From Chara braunii (taxonomy: Eukaryota; Streptophyta; Charophyceae; Charales; Characeae), in contig BFEA01000380.1 in the NCBI GenBank assembly GCA_003427395.1, positions 1,394,523 through 1,415,051 of the forward strand: DNA of 20,529 nucleotides. Direction: 5' to 3'. This document shows, in pieces, positions 7,128-16,329 of the stretch. Every line of letters begins with the position of its first letter. Within the stretch, counting starts at the first letter, position 1. Below the pieces are notes generated by a model, which saw only the letters and a list, made by a program, of their open reading frames with translations, searched no databases and had not been told where the DNA came from. Made by a program: the position numbers and the translations under genes.

Positions 7128-7635
7128 CTAATAATAAAAAGATTAAAAAAAAAATAATAATAATTAAATTTATTGAGTGCACGAGCACGTTTTCGACACC
7201 GCTATCTTTGGCGATTTTTCATTTGCTTTTGGCATAGCTAAATGCCCTGAAAATTAACAGATGTGTACTTCACATAATGCAAAACCCACTAAAAAAGTGT
7301 CAAAAAATAATAAAATTATTTAGACCCGAACTAAAGTGAAAACAAAAAGTAAAAGTGAAAAAAAATGTGGGCGATCATATTTTGACACGGCCATCTTTGG
7401 CGATTTTTAGTTCTTATTTGGATGAGCCAAATGACTTGAAAATTTATAGGCATGTACCTCACGGCATAGAGAACTAAAAAAAAAACTTTTTGAAAAAAAA
7501 TAAATAAATTAGGCCCTGAAATAATGTTTGGCAGGGGCCGATCACCGTTGGGTTCAGACCTCGTACGAAACCCCGAACGCCCGTAGGTACGGAGGTCTGC
7601 CCGGGGACCTCCATACGTACGGGCTGGTGACCTTG
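6912..7635 (+). mobile_element. hAT-like non-autonomous element, left end lost at N (hAT-N4)
   Basis: It starts inside the GC-rich left end (AACGCCCGAACGTATGGG, then GTTCGGCCGTCCGGGCCGAA). An AT-rich interior follows, with the two GAGCAC/GATCAT...CATCTTTGGCGATTTTT blocks near 7187 and 7372 (period about 185). It ends in a GC-rich right end finishing GGTGACCTTG. TATATATA (7636-7643) follows as the likely right target duplication. It has no coding capacity and aligns end to end with the complete copy at 18726-19500. Confidence 0.75.
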
Positions 7636-7649
7636 TATATATATACATA

Positions 7650-7745
7650 CATATTTTTTACTTTTTTTTTAATGTAGTTAATAATTTCGATGTAACCATG
7701 AAGCAAAAGTTCTTCAGTTTAGTTTACTCTATAATATAGTTAGGT
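7650..7745 (-). mobile_element. hAT-like element fragment
   Basis: TTTCGATGTAACCATGAAGC, then TTCTTCAGTTTAGTTTA, matches the left-interior part of the hAT-like family in reverse orientation (compare 18158-18215 and 20197-20250). A similar fragment is at about 17545-17606. No terminal repeats are present. Confidence 0.5.
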
Positions 7746-7747
7746 CA

Positions 7748-7838
7748 AATAGTCAAGTCAAGTAGATTGTAAGATGGACAAGTCCAATTACACAGTGTCA
7801 AAACGAACGAAGTCGAATTACACACAAAGCGTCAAACC
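7748..7838 (-). repeat. PLE flanking direct repeat (pLTR-like), 3' copy
   Basis: AATAGTCAAGTCAAGTAGAT, then AAGTCGAATTACACACAAAG and CAAACC, matches 12826-12913 at most positions (this copy has a 4-bp CAAG duplication). Each copy also holds an internal, imperfectly repeated AAGTC-AATTACACA block. Direct repeats on both sides of the PLE fit the tandem or partial-LTR structure known for Penelope-like elements. Confidence 0.65.
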
Positions 7839-7846
7839 AAAATGTG

Positions 7847-8313
7847 TACAAGTTACACTAAAAAAACTTAAGAACAATGGCAGGCAAATCGTCCTGATTA
7901 AGGTGACTTCCACCACTTTGACCCTCAATAACTCCAACTTTTCCAGACAACTCACTTTCGTCCCTTTTCTGCTACACCTAGTCATTAGGCTGTAACGGAC
8001 AAGGTCCGTCAGACCTGCGCGAGAGGATGAGACTACAGTTACTCAAGGTACTTATACTAAGCCACATGACTAATGCACTCTGGGTCGCAGGGCCCAACCT
8101 ACCCTGTTCGAAACAATGGGTACCACACCTAAGTCAAAAAACGTCCCAAGAGAGTGCGGTGGCCCGTCCTAAAAGCTACCAAAGCCTGTATCGAAAGTTT
8201 AAAATACACTATGTTCGAAAGTCCACAAAAGTAAACCACTAAAATAAGAAACAAGAACAAAACAGAAAATCCAAAGAACAAGAAAACCACCCTGTCAGAA
8301 TATAAGTTAGTCG
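7847..8313 (-). repeat. PLE 3' region, repeated at 16969-17460
   Basis: About 470 bp that aligns with 16969-17460 in the same orientation. Shared blocks include GTCAGACCTGCG, GAGAGGATGAGACTAC, CACACCTAAGTCAAAAAACG and ATCCAAAGAACAAGAAAACC. It lies between the RT thumb and the 3' flanking repeat, so I read it as the 3' untranslated region of the PLE. The reading frames inside it on the plus strand have no recognisable motifs. Confidence 0.6.
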
Positions 8314-8559
8314 CACTGTCAAAGAAACTGCGATCGAAGTCTAAAAAACAATGTTAAGATGAAAACCGAAAACAAGAAAAGAAGAAAACGAGAAAATGAC
8401 CTTGTCTGAATATCAAAATACTGTCTGAGTCATAGTCCTGCAATCGGGCACTTCGGCGTTGTCAACCGCACATTGGCTAGTCATCACCTCATCTACGGCT
8501 CATAAAAGAGATCACCGATTTCCAAGTCTCGTCTTTTCAAGTTGAGAATCCAAAAAATA
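8314..8559 (-). other. PLE region between thumb and 3' repeat
   Basis: No coding sequence recognised. The stretch AACAAGAAAAGAAGAAAACG at about 8371-8390, and what follows it, resembles 8255-8305, suggesting a diverged tandem duplication in the 3' untranslated region. Confidence 0.4.
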
Positions 8560-8740
8560 CTCTCAAGAAAAAGGCTCTGAGAACACCTTTCAGTCTCAAT
8601 TTGTTGGTCAGGGTCAACATCCGCAAAGGTATCTCTGACCATATTAAAGTACTACGGTCAATCTGGTGTAAGCAACTACAAATAATGACGCTCTTCTGCC
8701 GTTCACAACCAAAGTATTTAAATGACTGACCATTTTGAAA
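8560..8740 (-). pseudogene. PLE reverse transcriptase thumb remnant
   Basis: Minus-strand translation gives QKSVIICSCLHQIDRSTLIW, followed by SEIPLRMLTLTNKLRLKGVL. The pattern of an R/K-S-V-I-I stretch, a basic helix and a final L..KGVLRA resembles the C-terminal thumb of Penelope-like RTs. It follows the palm region (ending about 8758) after a short broken stretch, and the frame is lost after about 8560. Identification rests on position and pattern. Confidence 0.45.
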
Positions 8741-8757
8741 GGTCAGTCATTCCTAGT

Positions 8758-10043
8758 ACAAGATGATCATTTCATTCTTGGATAGCTGAACACACCCAAG
8801 ATATGGATAACTCTGCCTAATCCTTACTTCACAACCCATAAAAGGTAAACTATCACAAGCATCATCCGTCTATTCGATAGTAAGATTCTCTGGATAGCAT
8901 TTCACAAAGCTATCATACACCTTCCTCTTATCATGAGTGGATTGTGTCGCGGTAAAAATAGTGACATCATCCATGAGACGTACACCGAAAACCAACTTGT
9001 TTCTTCTTCCCGAACTGCGAATAAAGGTGAATTCTGAGTAGGCAAATAGAATATATGCAAGAGGTGGGCTTGTACTTTTTCCCATGGGGATGCCCACCAC
9101 TTGCCTCAACAAAACACATATAGCGAAAGTGTAGGTATATGATAACTCAATTTCGATGAACTTATCCATATCCAACAGGTTCAAAGGACGCTAATGATCA
9201 GCGTCGGTAGTCATTATGAAGGAGCATCCTTTTCCGCGAGTGTTCACCTGAATAAAATCCCTCCATTATTTATATGAAAGGTTAGGATCCACTGCAAAGC
9301 ACGTATGATATCTTTGTGAGAAAGCTTACAAAACATTTTCTTAATATCGTATGAGCGAGTTTTAACGATCGTATTACTTCCCTTTAGAAATATCTTACGG
9401 TTGAAACTCCCCAAGCGATCCACCAAGTGAGAGACAAAGGTCAAATTAAAATGTCAATTCCTCGGTAATTAATTTACCAGATGATTCAATCCTTTTGTCA
9501 CAAGTTTTCTGGTCAATCCTTTTGTCATAAGTTTTCTCGTCTTGATTATAGGTTCGTTGAAGGTAGGGAAAATAGGTAGGAATCTACTGAGATCCTTTTG
9601 TTTGGTCATAACATATGCTGCACCAAAGGCTCCCCGTCAGTCCCATTGTACAAACCTCTTATGACCCTCGAATTCCACAATTTCTCTAATTTCCCTCAGA
9701 ATAACACGAGGTGATATATCAATAATCCGATATCCCGAATTTCAGACAAACATACTCATCATGGCCTAAACTAAAGTGCGGGATACATGACGACTGTTTC
9801 ACCTGGATTACGATCCAACAGAGTCATGACCAAACTGTCAAAACGATCCTTCAGCTCCTTGATAATGGCGTAGTACAGACAATCGTTATTGGCCAGTTCC
9901 TCAGTGAAGCAGCCGCTTAAATGATCGTATATAAAAGTTGGTACAATCCTTTTCATGTTTACCCATTTCTGGAATCTGTTAAATATCTCTTCACGCAGGG
10001 ACTTAACCTTATCCCCGAACTCAGGGACGATGACAATCTGCAA
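8758..10043 (-). pseudogene. Reverse transcriptase core of the Penelope-like element
   Basis: The catalytic RT palm is spread over several frames. The segment from 10043 (LREEIFNRFQKWVN) ends in LDRNPGETVVMYPA, a fingers motif. After a frame change, 9755-9244 reads DLSRFLPIFPTFNEP, and then TRSYDIKKMFCKLSH carries the motif A aspartate at 9346-9348. After another frame change, 9243-8758 contains GIPMGKSTSPPLAYILF (motif B) and VRLMDDV (motif C; MDD codons at 8966-8974), then YPENLTIE and LPFMGCEVR. MDD with an Arg two residues ahead, and GIPMG, are typical of Penelope-like RTs. In-frame stops lie near 9650, 9470, 9455, 9195 and 8868. A 27-bp tandem duplication near 9486-9539 repeats TRKLMTKGL/TRKLVTKGL. 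Confidence 0.85.
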
Positions 10044-10582
10044 GCGCGCTCAACCCGAATGTGACCATCCACTCGAGGGTACGGCATGCCTGCACATTGG
10101 CAGGTCAACAGTGGACAAGCAGCGAAACACCGCTGATTATGTAGGATGTTTGAAATAGATGGGTTTTTAACCAAAACTATGTGGACTTTCCTGCTCGTTC
10201 TGATTTTGAAACATTCGGACAGCTCACACGTTATCAACAGGTCGTTAATCACCTTATGGACTTCCACCAACTTGATACGGTCGTCAAAACGTAATTTAAC
10301 AATAAGGTCCACGCTCAGATTTAGATGAAACCCATCCCTAAAGCATCTGGTAACAAGGCGCTTCATATATTTTCTGGTAGACTTTCGACTGAAATCTTTA
10401 ATAACACGATATAATCTTAACACAACTTCGATCTTCCAATGGTAAATCTTCGTGATGCGTTTAGGATTTCGTAAAATACCTAATAGAATACTTTTGACCG
10501 AGTTGCATTGATTTTTCCAGTTATGAAGGTGAGTAACAACAAACTCCCCACCTTTTTCAAAAAATGATTTGCAGTCTTTCAA
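10044..10582 (-). pseudogene. PLE RT N-terminal region with Cys-rich DGHI linker
   Basis: An open stretch upstream of the RT palm. It begins KDCKSFFEKGGEFVV, is rich in basic helices, and leads to NPSISNILHNQRCF, then CPLLTCQCAGMP and RVDGHIRVE. The C-x4-C-x-C cluster followed by V-D-G-H-I recalls a Cys-rich/DGH linker before the RT in algal and protist RTs of the permuted PLE group (from memory of the family). A frame change at about 10043 separates it from the palm. The frame continues to 9959 as nonsense. Confidence 0.6.
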
Positions 10583-10717
10583 AAGATAACCCCCATCCTG
10601 ACAACAAATTTTAGATTGACAAAATCCTTTCCGAAATCTCCTCCACGAAGAAAACCAAGTGTCACCCAGAATAACAAAGAAGGATAAAATGAACGAGATC
10701 CATGATCATCCTGTTTT

Positions 10718-11190
10718 TAAAAAAAATGCAAAACAGTCCACCGCATTAGTGTTAGGATCCCCTTCATAAGACGGACTACCGAAATATCATGCGACTCCGT
10801 AGTATCTGGTCTCGACCTCCATCTTTCATTTTTCTCTTTCGGACAAGCTTTTTTATCAAGTTGTGCTTTATGGATACCAACATAGTTCAAAAAGGGGGAC
10901 TACTTATTAATGTAAACGGACTCCAACTTAGTTAGTTTTTTCCCACACTGACCATCCATATGTATAATTACATACTTAAAAACACCAAAGCGGTTCATCC
11001 ATCTGTAAAAATGCATGTGAGTTTTATTCACACACGCATACAAGTGTTCTCGTGATCGTAAGATCAAATCCCGACTAGTCTTACCGATGTATTGCGATTT
11101 GCAATACGGTGATGTCGTGATATATACACAGTTATGAAGCTCGAGGAATTTTTCACCATGCTTCTCATAAAGACGAAGCCATGACCTCAC
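10718..11190 (-). pseudogene. GIY-YIG endonuclease domain of the Penelope-like element
   Basis: From a valine codon at 11190 (residue 1): CVY at residues 21-23 stands for GIY, YIGKTSR at 34-40, the likely catalytic Arg45 in L-I-L-R-S-R-E-H, and the metal-binding Glu90 in KLTKLESVYINK. The spacing fits a GIY-YIG nuclease, which in PLEs nicks target DNA for target-primed reverse transcription. A stop at 10897-10899 follows directly. After a frame change the usual L-N-Y-V-G tail continues, then KAQLDKKACPKE and RSRPDTTESHD, to about 10718. The domain shares its frame with the upstream linker (11203-11400) and the coiled-coil segment (12186-11527), separated only by stop codons. It lies upstream of the RT. 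Confidence 0.85.
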
Positions 11191-11202
11191 GCATTTTTGG
11201 GC

Positions 11203-11526
11203 TCATCTAATCTCCCCATCTAAGGTCAACTTAACCACAAGCAATCGAAGTAGTGTCTCAACAGCTGGTTCCACCTTACTATGCCTACTTCTCCAATTGG
11301 TTAAAAACTTAACGAAGAGCCATGTTACTTTCATGCTTAAGTTCCCTCGGGCATCACCGGTATCACCTTCATTGGTAGTATCATTTTCTGCTTCGTCCAC
11401 TTCTTATTCAACAACTTTTGCAGCTTCCGGTTCTTCCTCATAGGCCAACTTAGTGTGATGCTCGACAATATTGAAGATAGCATCCACCTTGCTGGCGTAT
11501 GGTACACCTTCCCTGCAACAGATATC
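11203..11526 (-). pseudogene. Acidic linker between ORF1 coiled-coil and GIY-YIG
   Basis: In the same frame as the segments on both sides. It reads DICCREGVPYASKVDAIFN, then EEEPEAAKVVE, a TAA stop, EVDEAENDTTNEGDTGDARG and a hydrophobic/basic end (VTWLFVKFLTNWRSRHS). It is bounded by a TAG at 11527-11529 and a TGA at 11203-11205. No family recognised. The continuous frame implies that in the active ancestor ORF1 and the endonuclease-RT may have been one polyprotein. Confidence 0.55.
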
Positions 11527-12186
11527 CTAAAGCTCCAGAGCATCTGCCTTACGGAGTTCTTGCATCATGTCATTACAGTAAGTGAATTTTCCCACAGTAC
11601 CAACTGCGGTCGGAATCTTTTTCTGTTTGACCGTCGGTGTCGTATTTTTCTTGGCTGAACCCGATGTCGTCTTCTTGTCAGCGGTGCCTGGTGTCTTTTC
11701 CACTCGATCCCCTTTCTTCTTGGCCCGTGAGAGTATCGTCGTAAGCCTTATCAGAAGAACGAAACCCCGCTTAGGAGTTCGTTTCGGGGGAGTCTCCATG
11801 GGGGGACTATCCTCAGAAACAAGCTCTACCCCTCGTTTGTGTTTCTCCGAGATATGCAACTCACTGGTAAACCGGTTCAAATTTTCATTCTCGCTATCGC
11901 AATCATCCTTGCTAAGGGTTTTATCACCAATCGATAGCACCGCAAGTTCTTTACCTTTCCTCGAACGTGCCAAATCATTTTGTTGGGCAGTATAATGCAG
12001 TCTTGTCTGTACTAGAATGTCATTAACTTCACTTAACTTGGTATGAACTTGCATGTTGACAATCTTGCGCATCTCTTCACGCAGCTCTGCTTCCTTATGA
12101 GTTTCTAGCGCCTCCTTTTTCGCCACTTTTTTCACCTTCTCCGCCTTTTTTTGTCGAGAAGGCACTTGGCATCTTTTTCCTTTCAT
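11527..12186 (-). pseudogene. PLE ORF1 C-terminal part, basic coiled-coil
   Basis: A 219-codon open stretch. Residues 8-60 are Lys/Glu-rich with heptad-like spacing (KKAEKVKKVAKKEA, then LREEMRKIVNMQ and KLSEVNDILVQTRLHY), consistent with a coiled-coil. Residues 75-190 are low-complexity and basic, rich in Pro, Thr and Lys (PPMETPPKRTPKRG, KKTTSGSAKKNTTPTVKQKK), consistent with nucleic-acid binding. It lies between the zinc knuckle and the GIY-YIG domain. The role in RNP assembly is inferred by analogy with other retroelement ORF1/Gag proteins. Confidence 0.55.
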
Positions 12187-12306
12187 ACGCGATGTGCTTC
12201 AGCGGCTTTATCACATTTCTTTCTTTCCTTTTCTTCCTTGAAGCCACTCTTTGTCCCAATTTTTCAATTTGTTTGACCACCACTGAGTCATGTGATGTGG
12301 ACCGAT

Positions 12307-12650
12307 GTACTTGCCCCTATTCAAGACGCAATGGGGAGAAAGATCGACTTCTGAAGAGGCACCTCCAAGGGTATTTGCATTGATTTGCATAGTGCCCCAC
12401 CTCTTGGCATCTGAAGCAGGTGGAAGGGGGCACCTCCCCCCGTCACCACCTTGTTGACCATACTCATGTCTAACTTCACAACACGCTGGTTCAAAAACTT
12501 GTTCGCCATGATCGTGCTTGTTGCCAACCACGTCAAATCTTCCTCGATCTCTATCCTGGACCCCTGAAATGTGACATCCTCATAAAACATCTTGTCGGTA
12601 CCAATCCCGACCACGGTCACCGTAATCCAATCGCCCTTTGTACTCCTCAC
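12307..12650 (-). pseudogene. PLE ORF1 N-terminal part with CCHC zinc knuckle
   Basis: From 12650 the frame reads KGDWITVTVVGIGTDK, then EEDLTWLATSTIM, NQRVVKLDMSMVNKVV and TGG. A frame change in a G-rich run (about 12432-12441, apparently an extra or missing G) leads to VPPSTCFRCQEVGHYANQCK. CFRCQEVGHYANQC (12377-12418) is a textbook C-x2-C-x4-H-x4-C zinc knuckle, as in Gag nucleocapsids and plant retroelement ORF1 proteins, which bind RNA. A TAG ends this frame at about 12307. Because of the frame change, neither single frame shows the knuckle with its upstream domain. Confidence 0.75.
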
Positions 12651-12825
12651 GTGCCAATCCCGCTGTGATGGCTATCACAGCAACAAAAGTCAACGCTCAT
12701 AGACCACAACAACACTTACCCACTGGCTAGTATAACACGTAATTGCAGTAACGACAATGGCGTATAAGCCACAACATGCTCACTACCCTCAGCGAAGTGA
12801 CTCCGAGGAAGTTCACATGCGCAAT

Positions 12826-12913
12826 AATAGTCAAGTAGATTGCAAGATAGACAAGTCGAATTACACAGAGTGTAAAAATGATCGAAGTCAAATTACACAC
12901 AAAGCATCAAACC
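12826..12913 (-). repeat. PLE flanking direct repeat (pLTR-like), 5' copy
   Basis: Matches 7748-7838 in the same orientation, beginning AATAGTCAAGTAGATTG and ending CAAAGCATCAAACC. If 7748 is the PLE 3' terminus, this is the last 88 nt of a neighbouring upstream copy, as in the head-to-tail arrangement typical of Penelope-like elements. Confidence 0.6.
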
Positions 12914-13044
12914 GATACGTTGTGAGGAAACCCGAGGAGGGATCATCTGTTCGGTGCTTAAGCCAGGGGCAGCAACGTCTGTCACCCGCTGAGCCTGGTT
13001 CAGAGGTCTTCAGCGACGAACAGAGAATCGAAGTTTGACTTGCC

Positions 13045-13768
13045 TGTCACGCCCCCACTCGAAGATTGGGCTCAAAGACCTTTTGCCGTATGCTAAAAAG
13101 AAAGAAAAGCGAATAAGATTCAATCAAATATTAATGTCCTGTTGATCCTTAGATCTGGGCTCATACCTTCGTCGTCGCAATTACCGCAGAATATCAGATC
13201 TACAAGAGCATTTGATTCACTCAAGAAAGGACTAAGTTTTTGCTTAAACATGTGAGTGTTTTTGTAATTGATGAATATCACAATAAGAGCAACAACTCAC
13301 TGGTATTCCGTAACGGTCTTAGTATTCACTACATGACTAGGGGTATAGGTGAAAGGAAGACACAATCCTGAGACACTCTTCCCATTTGACTTCATCAATC
13401 CCCCTTCCCAGTTCAAGTCTCTTTCTCTTTGCTCCGCTTTTGAACTCATACGTACAATAATAATAATAATTATACTCCCTCCTATTCCCGTGTCTCTAGA
13501 CTGCAACCACTAAAACTGGTTCTTAAGGCTATTTCGAGGACACTATACCATCAGATTCAAGTTGGGGAGTGGAAACCGCTTTCACTATTGAGCTACGCTT
13601 AAGCGACCACAACGTAAGACGTCACATAAGTAGCTGTTCGAAGATCCGCACGGTCAATATGTCTGCCTTGATGTAACCCTTCGTCGACTGTTGTTTGATT
13701 GGTGTTTGAACTTTTCATTAATGAGATAGAGTTATTCATGAGTTGCTGCCCCAAAAGGGGGCGTGACA
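13045..13768. mobile_element. Possible solo LTR (TG...CA, 724 bp)
   Basis: Begins TGTCACGCCCCC and ends GGGGGCGTGACA, a perfect 12-bp terminal inverted repeat with TG/CA ends, as in many plant Ty3/gypsy LTRs. The flanking 5-mers (TTGCC and AAAAG) do not match, so there is no target duplication to confirm a single insertion. No primer-binding site, polypurine tract or polyprotein is seen beside it. A TIR transposon or a recombined LTR is also possible. Confidence 0.4.
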
Positions 13769-13773
13769 AAAAG

Positions 13774-14095
13774 GAAATACTCATTACAGTCACAGACCGC
13801 CAACAACTTCAGAATGGTGGTCCCCCCCTCTCCCATCCTCACATTTCATCTGTGCACACTCGCAGACAGAGTTGGTTCCATGCACTGAGAAAATAAGATA
13901 ACTTTTTCTCCCTCCGCCTCTCTCGTTCTCTTCCACACTCTGTTTGTGCATTTGCGTCCCGAAGAGATGTCCGTTCCACTTCTTCCCCGAATAGAACACA
14001 CCGTCATCAAGGTTGTTTCGGTCTCGATGACCCCCGTGTTGTATTCGAGGGAAGGGATGCAAGGGTGGTTATTCCCAGCAAAATAGTTTCTTTCT

Positions 14096-14149
<54 letters not shown>

Positions 14150-15214
14150 ACGGTCACAGAATGAACCTCCCACACAACGATGACCGGATTAATTAACCAA
14201 TCAACAGCGAACAGCTCACTGGACATGATTCTTGTGAGCGAGGTTTGAGTGCATGCAGGTTAGGGCCATCTTTGAAATTAGCAGTGAAAATAGTGACAGA
14301 ATTAGGAATCTCGATATATCTGTCAATCCTCTCACTGCTGGCTGCGGCTGGCAACTTCCATCATATCCCCCAAGCACCCATTGGGAGTGCATTCACGTTT
14401 ACCTGTGGGCTTTCACTTGTTGGGGGTGCACTCGGAGTATAGGTTCCTATCATCCACCCATTTCATGTCTGCTGACAGTGTGCTCCTGTGATCACTTGCG
14501 AGCTTTCGCCCGCTTCCCTCTTGAAGAGTATGGATAGATGGACGAATCTAGCGCTCGACTTCGACCAGATTCATTCATTGGTGTGAGCACAATCTCCCAA
14601 ACAGCAGATACCAGTTCTTTCACTCGAGTTTCTTGTTGCCTTTTGCGATATGTGGAGCATGCGCCTACTCCCCTTTCGAGAGTACCGATCATTTGACGGA
14701 TTTAGTTCGCAACACCAGCCAGGTTCATTCGGCCCAGATGTTTCAAGTTGTTTTCCCGAATGCTTGAAGGTCCTATGTGTGTGTGTCCCCTGTTTGTTCG
14801 AGTCAATGAATTTTCATTCCCAATTCAATACGATGCAGTCAAGCTTTTTCTTTCATTAGCTGCCACATAAAAGGAGGGGAATTTGACTGTCGCGGAGTCA
14901 AATGGGAGGAGGTCAAGAGAAGGTGGGAACCGCTCCGTACCCCGATTGTTTGGCTTTCTTATCTCCCCCTCAAAAACGAGGTACGGTGCCTGTTTTCCTC
15001 ATCAATCGCTGGGCTACCGGAGAGACAGGCACAAATTGCGAAGACCTCGAAACGAGAGGAAACGAGTTGGCGGAAAAAGATTCCCGGGACTGATTGATTG
15101 ATTGATTGATGTCCACAAGTCCAACAACCCACGATGATGCCAGCACAGGCACATACTTAAACCTCCCAGGCGTTCTTCTGTCATATACCACCCTCGTGTT
15201 ATTGATGCACACTG
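13774..15214. other. Unassigned intergenic DNA
   Basis: No gene recognised on either strand; the frames here are short, mutually overlapping and without motifs. The (TC)n tract at 14101-14147 is listed separately. An ATTGATTGATTGATTGAT run lies near 15092-15110. GTGCCTGT at about 14987 and ACAGGCAC at 15025 form an 8-bp inverted repeat. Confidence 0.45.
14101..14147. repeat. (TC)n microsatellite, about 23 units
   Basis: An uninterrupted TC dinucleotide run. The Arg/Glu run in the minus-strand frame across it is an artefact. Confidence 0.95.
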
Positions 15215-15275
15215 ATTGGCGGGAAACTTGCCTTCCCAATTAGCGGGAAACTCCATTTCCCAATTGGTGGGACGC
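15215..15275. repeat. 24-bp tandem repeat, 2.5 units
   Basis: ATTGGCGGGAAACTTG then CCTTCCCA (15215-15238), ATTAGCGGGAAACTCC then ATTTCCCA (15239-15262), then ATTGGTGGGACG. Each unit contains GGGAA and TTCCC, so each can form a small hairpin. Confidence 0.85.
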
Positions 15276-15279
15276 TGCC

Positions 15280-15800
15280 CTAAACCTCTCTCACTCGTGC
15301 ACCCACATGAACACCCGCCATAGGTATCTCCTCCATGTTGACTGGTGCAGGCAGTGAGCTTTCATGTCGGCCATAACTGCCTCAAGAGCAACCACGAGAT
15401 GCCATAGACCAGCTCGTTGCGTTCTCTGTCATCGCTGTCCTTGCGTTGCGTTCCCTCAGGTCCCCTCCATCCGAATCCTCTTTTCCATCATGTTTGTTTC
15501 TCTCTTCCCTCTACCATCTCCTCCATGCTCGCTTCTTCCTCCCTTGCATCCTATTTGTGCTCGCTTCTTCACTTCTCTTCCTTGTCCCCGTCATCATGCC
15601 AGCAGCGGCATGTTATGAACAAGCACGGTGTCCAAGAGACACGGTCGCTGCGTTCGTTTTCCTTCCCTGCCTATGCGTTGCGTTCCTTCTGGTCGCCTCA
15701 ACCCAGAATGTCCCTGCTCTTCTGGTGATCTGCCCTATATCTCATACGGGTGGCCCCTATCCCGCTGGCTCATTAGCCCTCGGCCTCAAAGAAAGTGCTG
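15280..15800. other. Unassigned pyrimidine-rich DNA
   Basis: TGCGTTGCGTTCC occurs at about 15445 and again at about 15676, in similar pyrimidine-rich surroundings, suggesting an old, poorly conserved duplication. The overlapping 84- to 147-codon plus-strand frames are Ser/Leu/Pro-rich and look like products of base composition. Confidence 0.4.
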
Positions 15801-15829
15801 ACAGTATCGGTACCGGCAGTTATAAGCCC

Positions 15830-16325
15830 ACAGATCCGGACGTTACCCACCGTTGGTACCAATGGTTTTGGTCGGATCGACTGTCCTAGACTAATGCCCC
15901 GTGAGTTGAGAATTGTCGAACCCTCAGGCTGAGCGAGTTGTTCCAGGCCCCTTAACTGCACTAAGTGTTGTACCAAGGAATAACAACATCGATTGACAGT
16001 AAACTGTACCAATTCTGAATCAGCAAGTACACCAAAAATAATAGCTTCGGACTGCATCGATTCGTACCAGTATCGAATCAGTGATCGTACGAGACCAATG
16101 TCGGACCAGTAGTCATTCCAGAGATAATAGTACCGGACTGCCGTGACTTACCAACCAGAAATCGTCGTACCAGACTGTTGTGTGTTTACCAATGCTGGAC
16201 CAGTGACCGCACCATAAATGATTGCACCGGACTGTTGTGAGTCTACCAATGTCGAACCAGTGGCCACATCGGTCCCGGTCCTGGTCAGTTGCCGGTTGTA
16301 CCAGACTGTCGAGTGCTCATATCGA
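15830..16325. repeat. Degenerate minisatellite, 57-58-bp unit
   Basis: A unit reading roughly ACCAATGTCGGACCAGT, then a GACCGTACCA-like block, AATAATAGTACCGGACTGT and TGTGAGT. Starts at 16008, 16066, 16188 and 16245 give spacings of 58, 122 (two units with gaps) and 57. Weaker copies extend to about 15830 (TACCAATGGTTTTGGTCGGA). The units have diverged considerably, so the array is old. Confidence 0.75.
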
Positions 16326-16329
16326 GTGC

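Larger units (their letters stand above)
7748..12825 (-). mobile_element. Penelope-like retroelement with permuted domains, decayed
   Basis: Reading the minus strand from 12825 down, the order is: ORF1-like region with CCHC zinc knuckle, basic coiled-coil, acidic linker, GIY-YIG endonuclease, Cys-rich DGHI linker, reverse transcriptase, thumb, then a long 3' untranslated region. Placing the GIY-YIG domain before the RT is the permuted arrangement known from Chlamys/Naiad-type PLEs. Classic Penelope has it after the RT. The coding region is broken by at least four frame changes and several in-frame stops, so this copy is dead. Boundaries are set by an 88-bp direct repeat: 7748-7838 at the 3' end and 12826-12913 just outside the 5' end. 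Exact ends are inferred. Confidence 0.75.

Noticed and set aside
7774-8242. Two plus-strand ORFs of 71-73 codons
   Set aside because: They lie in the repeated PLE 3' region, have no motifs, and the frames are not preserved in the second copy (16969-17460).
11582-11995. 137-codon plus-strand ORF
   Set aside because: Antisense shadow of the PLE coiled-coil ORF on the minus strand, which has the coherent domain order.
13846-14226. 126-codon minus-strand ORF with an Arg-Glu run
   Set aside because: The run is the translated (TC)n microsatellite. Nothing else in the frame is recognisable.
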